A DNA stretch of 11,572 bases, taken from contig JAZASR010000047.1 in NCBI GenBank assembly GCA_036343175.1, positions 1 to 11,572 on the forward strand, in the 5' to 3' direction. The position numbers were made by a program, and so were the translations under genes. Below the pieces are notes generated by a model, which worked only from the letters and a program-made list of their open reading frames with translations, was not told where the DNA came from and searched no databases. Position 1 is the first letter of the stretch. Every line of letters starts with the position of its first letter. The DNA is from JAEEJA01 sp036343175 (GTDB taxonomy: Bacteria; Bacillota; Clostridia; Lachnospirales; Lachnospiraceae). Of the stretch, positions 1-6,079 are shown in pieces.

Positions 1-51
1 ACACCTGCTGGTGATTTTCTAAGATATTACGACACTAAATGCAGCAGGTGT
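1..51. repeat. Inverted repeat, 10-bp perfect arms
   Basis: ACACCTGCTG at 1-10 is exactly reverse-complemented by CAGCAGGTGT at 42-51, with a 31-base spacer. Neither strand has a T-run next to it, so it is not a standard intrinsic terminator. It starts at the window edge, so the arms may extend further left. It is the first of several inverted repeats in the gene-free stretch 1-610. Confidence 0.6.
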
Positions 52-182
52 TCAGACAAGCGTTTTCTTCGTGCATGGAAGGATGACTTCATGTGGTGAA
101 TTTCATCTCACTCGCCACATTACGCACTGGTGCTTAAAGTTCCCTCACTCAAACCTGCATGCTCTGAAAAGCAGATTCTTGT

Positions 183-380
183 ATCATCAGCCTTTTTATT
201 TCCTAATAGCACTTTGTGATCAGGAAATGCTTCTGGACGCGCTTGCGCTTAGGTCCTCACGCAACGCTTCTAACCTCAGACTTTCCTTTCGGTCGTCTTC
301 GCAAAGAAGCGGCGTTGCGGATAGTCCAGAAGCATTTTCCTGACCATCAAAGTGCTTTTTTAGTTAGTGAGGCTGATGAT
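183..380. repeat. 198-bp long imperfect palindrome inside copy A
   Basis: The left arm 183-238 and right arm 324-380 pair along about 56 positions. The ends are perfect (ATCATCAGCC with GGCTGATGAT; TGCTTCTGGAC with GTCCAGAAGCA) and the middle is imperfect. The 85-base spacer is more GC-rich and holds its own stem: CGCAACG at 260-266 pairs with CGTTGCG at 313-319, and CTTCT at 267-271 with AGAAG at 305-309. Transcribed on either strand this would fold into one long nested hairpin. No T-run follows the outer stem. Confidence 0.75.
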
Positions 381-462
381 CTTATAAGACTGAGCTTAAA
401 GTTTTTTTACTTAAAACCTACATTCCCTAAATATTGGTTTTCGATTAGAAAATAATACAACC

Positions 463-515
463 GGAAATTGCCGATATTTGCAACCCACACGTGGCAAATA
501 TCGCAGGCAATTTCC
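463..515. repeat. Inverted repeat, 19-bp stem with a 3-base bulge
   Basis: GGAAATTGCC (463-472) pairs with GGCAATTTCC (506-515), and GATATTTGC (473-481) pairs with GCAAATATC (494-502). GCA at 503-505 is bulged and the loop is 12 bases. There is no adjacent T-run, so an intrinsic terminator is not supported. The segment has no counterpart in copy B of the dispersed repeat, so it may be an insertion or an optional module. Confidence 0.75.
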
Positions 516-541
516 AACGAATGGTGTTTACACCATTCGTT
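516..541. repeat. Perfect 11-bp hairpin, TTTA loop
   Basis: AACGAATGGTG at 516-526 pairs perfectly with CACCATTCGTT at 531-541 around a four-base loop. It abuts the preceding hairpin with no gap, making a tandem pair of stems. Only three T residues follow on the plus strand, so it is not a clear terminator, although as a compact stem it could protect a 3' end of the minus-strand operon transcript. Confidence 0.75.
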
Positions 542-610
542 TGTGACCAAACAGTATTGCTTACAACTCATTCTCGCAAACCGTAGGGGAGAAAAGCCAG
601 AAAAGTATAC

Positions 611-823
611 TTAGTGCACCATCGGCGCATGATATTCCATATTAAGCTCTGAGATCTCCTTTTCACCATCAATGTATGGCTGATAAAAGCTGTCAATAGA
701 ACCTCCGCCAAGATTGTCGCATCCATTGCAGAAATTGCATTCATGTCCGCAGAAGGAAAGTGATCTCTGCACTATTCTGATGCGTTCCTCACGTGTTGTA
801 TCTTTTATGAGTATAGACTTCAT
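611..823 (-). CDS. Small four-cysteine protein of unknown function
   Basis: A 70-residue protein that I cannot assign to a characterised family, although small cysteine proteins of this look are, from memory, common in Lachnospiraceae. The centre holds C25-x3-C29-x2-C32-x2-C35 followed by a glycine run (39-41). Four closely spaced cysteines could bind zinc or an iron-sulfur cluster; this is inference. There is no signal peptide or membrane segment. The N-terminal 20 residues are charged and helix-like. The start is well supported: its AGGAGG ribosome site lies within the last codons of the upstream kinase gene, whose TAA is only 2 bases from this ATG, so translation is probably coupled. It is the last gene of the operon, and repeat copy A begins at its stop codon. 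Confidence 0.8.
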   Translation of the reverse strand: MKSILIKDTTREERIRIVQRSLSFCGHECNFCNGCDNLGGGSIDSFYQPYIDGEKEISELNMEYHAPMVH

Positions 824-825
824 AT

Positions 826-2532
826 TTATTTCCTCCTGTTAATCTTCTTTTTATTCCTGCGTTTCCTATATTCACGGATCTTTCTCAGCAGATACCGCAT
901 AAGTATAAGCAGTACAGCTATAGCAGCCACAAGATATCCAAAGAAGCCGAGCACAGGGATGCCCATGATCTTAGGCTTCATATCTGTCATACAAAGTATT
1001 GACGAGCTTATAAGCAAAGCTGTGATGCAGAAGCCTATCATCAGATTTCTGATCGCATAATGCACAAGTTCATTAAGATCATGCGTAGGTTCAAGCTCAA
1101 GCTTTAAGTGGCTCCTGCCCCGTGAAAAGTCCTTCAGGGCATCTGACAGGAGTACAGGTATCTCAATACCCCTGTTAATGGAAAGATATGCTTTCCGCGC
1201 TCCCTTTTTTATCTCTTCTTTCCAGTTGACATCAGACAGCCATTCTTCTGATACACGTCTTGCTGCTATTTCCATCATGTTTATATCAGGACTGATGTTC
1301 GCAAGCACACCCTCCATATGTGAGAGACCGCGTACGAGCATCGTCATGCCATGGGGGATCCCCACAAAGTTCTTTTTCATGATCTCAAGGAGTTCAGATA
1401 AAGTCTCTCCGATATCCAGGTCACCCATAGACGCAGAGCCATATGTATCCAGGAAATCTCTGATATCATCATTTAATTGATCGCGGTCCGGTTTTCTCCA
1501 GAAATCTCCAAGCTCAAGAACTGCGTCTGTTACTCCTGATACGTCATGCATCCCTATTGCCCGCACCGCCTTCATCATGATTCGGCGGTCACGTTCACTA
1601 AGTCTTCCCATCATGCCCATATCAAGCCATACTATCTTTCCATCGCGTATCATGACATTTCCGGGATGAGGATCAGCATGGAAGAAACCGTCATCCATAA
1701 CCTGCTTAATGAAGTTATTAACGAACTTTCTGCCTATCTCATCCGGAGAATAGCCTTTATCCCGCAATTCATCGACCTGATCGATCCTTACGCCATCTAT
1801 GTACTCCATGACAAGGACTCTAGATGTCGTATATTCTCTATAGAGCCTTGGAACATAAATATAGCGGATATCTGCATTGAGCCGCTCAAACTCTTCCATA
1901 TTGGAGGCTTCCTTAAGGAAGTCCATCTCCTGCTGGGCAACAGTCCACATCTCATCGAGTACCATATCAAGGTCTACCAGATTCTTAAGATTAGGCACGG
2001 GAGGCAGAAGTTTTACAGCCTTATGAAGAAGTCTTATGTCACGGGCCATGGTATCATATATACCCTTGCGCTCTATCTTGATGACTACCGGGCTTTTGTC
2101 CTTAAGCTTAGCCTTATGGACCTGAGCGATAGAAGCAGAACCTATCGGAGTTTCATCGATCTCCTGAAATATTTCCCGCCAGTCTCCCCTGTAGGAATTA
2201 TTAAGTACATCGCACACATCGGAAAATGGCATCGGTCTTACATATGTATTAAGTTTTAACAGTTCATCGCAATACCTTTTCGGAAGGATATCACTGTGAA
2301 GTGACATGATCTGACCAAGCTTTACATAAGCCGGACCAAGGTCTTCGAGTATCATCCTGAGCTTTTTAGGACTTACTCCGCGCGTTATGACCTTATATTT
2401 ATGGAGTACTTCCCTGATCTCCTTAAATCTCGATCTGTTGTCGGTACCCGAAATGCTTGTGCTCTCATAATTAACATCACGATCTCCGGTACTGTTAAGA
2501 TCAGCAGGATCAAACTTTTCATTTTCTGACAT
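826..2532 (-). CDS. AarF/ABC1/UbiB-family atypical kinase
   Basis: A 568-residue protein of usual family length. Family hallmarks appear in order: the KxGQ motif (KLGQ, 71-74), the alanine-containing nucleotide loop GSASIAQVHKA (131-141), the lysine of VVIKIER (K152), MEYIDG (242-247), the catalytic-loop motif HADPHPGN (285-292) and the metal-binding DMG (304-306, replacing DFG). Two C-terminal hydrophobic helices (about 497-513 and 525-548) and a very basic tail suggest membrane anchoring with the kinase domain in the cytoplasm. UbiB proteins are tied to ubiquinone synthesis in proteobacteria and to lipid or isoprenoid handling elsewhere; a strict anaerobe of this type would not be expected to make ubiquinone, so the substrate here is unknown. 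GGGAG precedes the ATG. The phasin-like gene ends 25 bases upstream and the cysteine peptide follows after 2 bases. Confidence 0.93.
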   Translation of the reverse strand: MSENEKFDPADLNSTGDRDVNYESTSISGTDNRSRFKEIREVLHKYKVITRGVSPKKLRMILEDLGPAYVKLGQIMSLHSDILPKRYCDELLKLNTYVRPMPFSDVCDVLNNSYRGDWREIFQEIDETPIGSASIAQVHKAKLKDKSPVVIKIERKGIYDTMARDIRLLHKAVKLLPPVPNLKNLVDLDMVLDEMWTVAQQEMDFLKEASNMEEFERLNADIRYIYVPRLYREYTTSRVLVMEYIDGVRIDQVDELRDKGYSPDEIGRKFVNNFIKQVMDDGFFHADPHPGNVMIRDGKIVWLDMGMMGRLSERDRRIMMKAVRAIGMHDVSGVTDAVLELGDFWRKPDRDQLNDDIRDFLDTYGSASMGDLDIGETLSELLEIMKKNFVGIPHGMTMLVRGLSHMEGVLANISPDINMMEIAARRVSEEWLSDVNWKEEIKKGARKAYLSINRGIEIPVLLSDALKDFSRGRSHLKLELEPTHDLNELVHYAIRNLMIGFCITALLISSSILCMTDMKPKIMGIPVLGFFGYLVAAIAVLLILMRYLLRKIREYRKRRNKKKINRRK

Positions 2533-2557
2533 GCAGGCTCCCTGATAACTTTTTTCG

Positions 2558-3040
2558 TCAATCTACCCTGATATTTCCATCGCCATCATCAGAAACACCA
2601 TCAGTGTCTTCGTCTTCTGCAGGACTGTCAGAGGCTTCATCTTCATTAACGTTATCCTCTTCATCAACGTTATCCTCTTCAAAATCCTCCTTCTCAGCTG
2701 CCTTTCTGATAAGATCATCCTCAGCTTTCCTGATCTCTTCCTTTACCTTATCAAGCTGCTCCTGGGACATTCCGGAAATAATGGAACTTACTTTGTTAAC
2801 TCCTGCCTGGTCCTTGTAGATAGTCTTATTCAAGACATCATTTACCTTAGTGCGTCCCTGCTCGGCATTTTCCTTTACGGAGTGCTTAAGCTCCTGATTG
2901 AGCTCTTTTCCCTGTTCAACGGTAAGCTCACCCTTTTCCACAAGCTGATCAAATATTTCTGATCCCTTGTCTGCTGTGACTGCTACTGCTCCGACTCCGG
3001 CAAGCAGAAGCTTTTTTATACCATCTGTTAACTTTTCCAT
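2558..3040 (-). CDS. Phasin-like (COG3937-type) protein
   Basis: A 160-residue protein resembling the small phasin-like proteins found beside AarF/UbiB kinases in clostridia. It starts with a short amphipathic or hydrophobic stretch (residues 8-22), continues with a charged, probably coiled-coil helical region (about 25-118) and ends in a very acidic tail (119-154). The tail contains a duplicated EEDNV unit encoded by an 18-bp tandem repeat at 2648-2683. True phasins coat polyhydroxyalkanoate granules; no polymer synthase is visible here, so a granule role is not established, and a scaffold or partner role for the kinase is equally possible. The ribosome site AAAGGAG is well placed before the ATG. 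It lies 80 bases after dgkA and 25 before the kinase gene, consistent with one transcript. Confidence 0.8.
   Translation of the reverse strand: MEKLTDGIKKLLLAGVGAVAVTADKGSEIFDQLVEKGELTVEQGKELNQELKHSVKENAEQGRTKVNDVLNKTIYKDQAGVNKVSSIISGMSQEQLDKVKEEIRKAEDDLIRKAAEKEDFEEDNVDEEDNVNEDEASDSPAEDEDTDGVSDDGDGNIRVD
2648..2683 (-). repeat. 18-bp tandem repeat, two units, in the phasin-like gene
   Basis: The units at 2648-2665 and 2666-2683 share AACGTTATCCTCTTCA and differ only in their last bases. They encode the repeated acidic EEDNV block. The unit is a multiple of three, so copy-number change would keep the frame. Confidence 0.7.
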
Positions 3041-3120
3041 AATAATTCTCCTTTCTGCATCGGATTTCCTCTTCCGTGCATTAAAAAACTTTGTCCGGCC
3101 AATTTTTCAGACCATACTAT

Positions 3121-3534
3121 TTATATCAATAATACTCTAACAAAGGATATTACCTTTGGCAGGAATATTATCAATCCTATGATCGCCGCAAATATGGAGG
3201 CTATAAGTACAGAGCCTGCAGCCGTATCCTTGGCTTTCTTGGCCAGACTGTACCATTTCCCGTCTGCCGCAAGATCCACAACTGCCTCAACAGCTGTATT
3301 CATGAGTTCAAGTCCTATTATAAGACCAAAAAGCAGGAGGCATATAAGCCACTCAGTCTTTGAAATATGAAGTACAGCTCCCGCTATGGTGACAAGCATG
3401 GCTGCTGTGATGTGGATCTTAATGTTCCGCTCAGCCCTTATACAGTTAAAGATGCCTTCAAATGCATATTTAAAGCTTTTTATAAGAGGGGGTCTTTGTT
3501 TCATGTCATTTAAAAGATCTTCTCCGTCTTTCAT
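3121..3534 (-). CDS. dgkA: Diacylglycerol/undecaprenol kinase, DgkA family
   Basis: A 137-residue integral membrane kinase. The signature E76-x2-N79-x3-E83-x3-D87 sits in LELMNTAVEAVVDL and corresponds to the E-x2-N-x3-E-x3-D active-site helix of E. coli DgkA. A conserved KKAKDTAAGSVL segment (99-110) follows, and three hydrophobic helices can be seen (about 43-57, 62-82 and 105-126). Gram-positive members mostly phosphorylate undecaprenol, regenerating the lipid carrier for wall synthesis, rather than diacylglycerol; that preference is inferred from the family, not seen. AAGGA precedes the ATG. The gene is 45 bases downstream of the transglutaminase gene with no terminator between them. The familiar ybeY/era neighbourhood is absent. 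Confidence 0.93.
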   Translation of the reverse strand: MKDGEDLLNDMKQRPPLIKSFKYAFEGIFNCIRAERNIKIHITAAMLVTIAGAVLHISKTEWLICLLLFGLIIGLELMNTAVEAVVDLAADGKWYSLAKKAKDTAAGSVLIASIFAAIIGLIIFLPKVISFVRVLLI

Positions 3535-3579
3535 AACAATTCCTTATAAATAATATTTAGAGCTCAGATACTGCAGAAA

Positions 3580-5889
3580 TCAGTATTTCCTTATATTTCC
3601 CTTATACCCGGACTTTCTGAATATCCGGTAATAGTAAGAATATCTGGAACGAGGGACATAAATTCTGCAATTATTTTTTACATTCCTCAATGAATTTTTA
3701 TTTATCTTTTTTAAGGACCTTGAGCTGATCTTAATAAGTTTAAGCTTACTGTCACCGGCAAATGCTCCTGAACCAACAGTCCTCAATCCGGAGCCTATTA
3801 TGACTCTTGAAAGGTTCTTACAGCCAGAAAAAGCATTGCTTCCGATACTTTTTACATTATTGCCGATCTTTACCTGAAAAAGTTTGCTGTCATACTTAAA
3901 AGCGCCATTATCGATAGATGTCACCTTAAAACGGGTTCCGCTGATATTCACATAATCTGGAATGACCACCTTGCGGCGGCTTTCTTCAAGACCGGTAAAA
4001 ATAACAGTTCCTGTATTGATATTCCCATCTTCATCATAATATATCTGATCAAGAGTATATAAGGCATTGTTGACCGAAAATACATCACCGGAGTCCGCAT
4101 CCTCGATATCATCGTATATGTCAGAACTATCGGTATCATCCGGATCTGAATCTGAAACATCCGGATCATCATCGTTAACCGTAGTCTTTACTGTGCCCGA
4201 TGTATCAGCGTCTGCGATCTCTGAGGCAGGGTCTTTACTTTCTGAAGCCTTGCCGGAAGTTGTATCTGTGCTTTCTTTATCAGCAGAAGTACCCGTGCCT
4301 TCTTTGCCGGCTGATGTGCCAGTATTTTCTTTGTCTGTGGAAGTACCGGTACTCTCTTTGTCAGCGGATGTGCCTGTGTCCTCTTTATCGACTGATGAGC
4401 CGGTGTCTTCTTTATCAGAAGAAGTATCCTTCTTTTCGCCTGTCTCATCAGATGCAGAGCCCTCTCCATCTGACTCATCATTATCAAGGGTTACTTTTAT
4501 AAATACCGCATTTTCAGTATTATTTGTATAATCAGGTGCTGCATAAAGGTACAGGGTCTTATTCAGATATTGAAGACCATATATATTACGGCCGCCCAGG
4601 GCTTCATCGCTGTATAAGGCAACAGCATTATATGTCCCATCAGGAGCAAGCCTGTATGCGCCATTTGACGAATTAAAATAAAAATACCTGCCATCAGTTT
4701 CAAGCTTCACAAAATTTCCAACATAATATCTTGACTTATTTCCTGCTACCTCCCAGTAATCGTCAGTATTCTCAAAAGCCGCCATAGTGGTATTGCTGGA
4801 AAAGTCATACAGATATACATGATAAGGATCAGTTTCATGAATATTATCGACATAAGCTGCCTTATCCCCGATAGATATGATTTTTGAATTACAATCTTTC
4901 CAGAAGGCATTTTCATATGATGCGTCGGTTTTCTTCTCATAAACATTCTGACCGGCAGAATCGATCCAGTCCTTCTTGCTGTAATTATGGTTCTCCTGTT
5001 TCTGAAATGCTGAGCGGCTCAGCATGAAATTATCATGACTGCAATAGTACATATTGCAATTTATCGGATCATCATTTGTAATATCTACATAATAATTATT
5101 GCCATCAATAGTGACCATATTCCATTCATGACCATTTTCATCGCTTGTAATGGTGTCGCATTTAACGCCCACATCATTCAATATAAGCTTATAAGCAAGG
5201 GAATAACCTTCACATACCGCATTTCCATTAACAAGGCAGCCGTAGGCAGTATAAACTGATGAGTCATCGGTATCACTGGAATATTCTGTATGCGTGATCA
5301 GATAATCATGAACAAAAAGAGCTTTTCTGACATCGGACCAATCGGTATCGATCTGTGATTCTATCGTTGATATTGCATTTTTAAACTTTACATCATTATA
5401 TGGGTAATCAGAATAAGACAGCTTTATTTTAGAATACATGCTGCCACCCTGGCCTGATATATATTCAAAGCTTACACTTTTTCCAATATAATAAAGTTCA
5501 GGTTCGCTGTATCTTACCTGTGAATATACCTTTTGTAATAGAGCGCTGTTTTCAGTATTATATTCAAGCTTAAGCCCGGAGATATCAACATCCTGATCGT
5601 GGTTCTTAAAGCCGCTGACGATCATCTCATGCAGCTGCTTCATTACTTCTTCCTGAGTAAGTGAAGAAGCATCGGATGAGGCATCCGTTATATTACCGGC
5701 AGGATATGAAATATCTGATGAAGATCCATTATCAGCATATGATATATTATCAGACAGACTTATGTCTTGAACCACTGCGCATGTCTTACTGTCGGGATCA
5801 GCAAGCGATGCAGCCTGTACAGGGCTCACGCCTCCTATTACAAGTGCAGCAGTAAGGAGCGATGCAAGAGCATCAAAAAAAATACTCAT
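3580..5889 (-). CDS. Secreted transglutaminase-like protein with BspA-type leucine-rich repeats
   Basis: A 769-residue exported protein. It opens with a hydrophobic signal peptide probably cut near VQA-A (residues 24-27), unusual in having no Lys or Arg before the hydrophobic core and an Asp at position 6. A transglutaminase-like fold spans about 80-300 with a complete Cys226 (NAVCEGYS), His254 (NGHEWN) and Asp269 (YYVDI) triad. A beta-rich segment of unknown family follows (about 330-468), then a low-complexity Ser/Thr/Asp linker containing six 9-residue repeats (492-545), an acidic stretch (572-601), and BspA-like LRR_5 repeats (about 640-745) with a basic Tyr-rich end. Such proteins are usually surface-exposed and may process or bind peptides or glycoproteins; the substrate is unknown. 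AAAGGAGG six bases before the ATG and an upstream in-frame stop support this start. It is the first gene of the operon. Confidence 0.88.
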   Translation of the reverse strand: MSIFFDALASLLTAALVIGGVSPVQAASLADPDSKTCAVVQDISLSDNISYADNGSSSDISYPAGNITDASSDASSLTQEEVMKQLHEMIVSGFKNHDQDVDISGLKLEYNTENSALLQKVYSQVRYSEPELYYIGKSVSFEYISGQGGSMYSKIKLSYSDYPYNDVKFKNAISTIESQIDTDWSDVRKALFVHDYLITHTEYSSDTDDSSVYTAYGCLVNGNAVCEGYSLAYKLILNDVGVKCDTITSDENGHEWNMVTIDGNNYYVDITNDDPINCNMYYCSHDNFMLSRSAFQKQENHNYSKKDWIDSAGQNVYEKKTDASYENAFWKDCNSKIISIGDKAAYVDNIHETDPYHVYLYDFSSNTTMAAFENTDDYWEVAGNKSRYYVGNFVKLETDGRYFYFNSSNGAYRLAPDGTYNAVALYSDEALGGRNIYGLQYLNKTLYLYAAPDYTNNTENAVFIKVTLDNDESDGEGSASDETGEKKDTSSDKEDTGSSVDKEDTGTSADKESTGTSTDKENTGTSAGKEGTGTSADKESTDTTSGKASESKDPASEIADADTSGTVKTTVNDDDPDVSDSDPDDTDSSDIYDDIEDADSGDVFSVNNALYTLDQIYYDEDGNINTGTVIFTGLEESRRKVVIPDYVNISGTRFKVTSIDNGAFKYDSKLFQVKIGNNVKSIGSNAFSGCKNLSRVIIGSGLRTVGSGAFAGDSKLKLIKISSRSLKKINKNSLRNVKNNCRIYVPRSRYSYYYRIFRKSGYKGNIRKY
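4255..4416 (-). repeat. 27-bp tandem repeat (six units) in the linker of the transglutaminase gene
   Basis: Six consecutive 9-residue units (residues 492-545) have the consensus DKE-x-TGTSA, with drift in the last two. They encode a hydrophilic linker between the enzymatic domain and the leucine-rich repeats. The DNA units are diverged. The length is a multiple of three, so slippage would change the spacer length without breaking the frame. Confidence 0.8.
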
Positions 5890-5956
5890 AAACTGCCTCC
5901 TTTCAATAATGCTGAAGTTCCAGCTTTTTTATGATCACGTTCATATAATTATCAAT

Positions 5957-5985
5957 ATTTTAGCATTAAGAGAAAAAAAGTGCAA
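5957..5985 (-). promoter_or_regulatory. Sigma-A-type promoter for the transglutaminase-dgkA-phasin-kinase operon
   Basis: On the minus strand TTGCAC (5980-5985) is followed after 17 bases by TAAAAT (5957-5962), a good -35/-10 pair. Predicted transcription starts near 5950, leaving about 60 bases before the ATG at 5889. It sits just downstream of the terminator of the DUF1002 gene, as expected for a new transcription unit. A small GCTG/CAGC stem lies in the leader. Confidence 0.6.
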
Positions 5986-5994
5986 TTGATAAAG

Positions 5995-6021
5995 AAAAAA
6001 ACAGAGGCATGTCACCTCTGT
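5995..6021 (-). terminator. Intrinsic terminator after the DUF1002 gene
   Basis: ACAGAGG (6001-6007) pairs with CCTCTGT (6015-6021) around a 7-base loop. On the minus strand the stem is followed by six T residues (6000-5995). The stem is also followed by TTTTA-like sequence on the plus strand, but no plus-strand gene ends here. It lies about 58 bases after the DUF1002 stop codon. Confidence 0.85.
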
Positions 6022-6079
6022 TTTATACTGTATGATAATAAAAATAAAAAAAGTGCTTCTGTATAGAGACCGGTATATT

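Larger units (their letters stand above)
1..610. other. Gene-free, hairpin-rich intergenic region
   Basis: No credible protein gene lies here. The two plus-strand open frames at 71-343 and 216-455 overlap each other, lack good ribosome sites and run through palindromes, so they are judged spurious. The region holds at least five inverted repeats: 1-51, 91-120 (ATGTGG with CCACAT), 183-380, 463-515 and 516-541. Most of 183-610 is copy A of a repeat also found at 7110-7314. The region directly follows the last gene of the minus-strand operon (stop at 611-613), so on that strand it would be a long 3' untranslated region. It could be a mobile palindromic element, a structured RNA, or both; nothing here decides between these. 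Confidence 0.6.
183..610. repeat. Dispersed palindromic repeat, copy A (long form)
   Basis: Two blocks match copy B at 7110-7314 in the same order and orientation. The first is a palindrome bounded by ATCATCAGCC and GGCTGATGAT that contains AATAGCACTTTGTG. The second is the tail 549-610, where the first 43 bases match copy B at about 39 positions, including CGCAAACCGTAGG, and both copies finish at GTATAC. Copy A carries about 125 extra bases inside the palindrome and two extra hairpins at 463-541. No transposase and no clear target-site duplication is seen. It begins right at the stop codon of the small cysteine-rich gene. A MITE-like or REP-like family is the best description. Confidence 0.7.

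Noticed and set aside
71..455. Plus-strand open frames of 90 and 79 codons at 71-343 and 216-455
   Set aside because: They overlap in different frames, lack ribosome sites, run through long palindromes and give no recognisable protein.
549..600. GCAAACC followed by AAAGCC-like bases, resembling part of a cyclic-di-GMP-I riboswitch
   Set aside because: The second conserved block and tetraloop-receptor pairing are missing, and no gene follows in the right orientation.
1546..2259. 237-codon plus-strand frame opposite the UbiB-family kinase gene
   Set aside because: It lies wholly antisense to a gene with clear conserved motifs, and its translation has no recognisable domain.
3041..3120. Separate promoter for the phasin-like gene
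   Set aside because: No -35/-10 pair with suitable spacing was found in this 80-base gap, and no terminator for dgkA is clear, so co-transcription is the simpler reading.
4255..4416. Regular repeats that might suggest a CRISPR array
   Set aside because: The units are contiguous with no unique spacers, keep a reading frame and encode a protein linker.
4067..4531. 154-codon plus-strand frame rich in Ser, Val and Leu repeats, and the 99-codon minus frame at 4188-4487
   Set aside because: They are shadows of the 27-bp tandem repeats in the transglutaminase gene; repeat DNA stays open in several frames.
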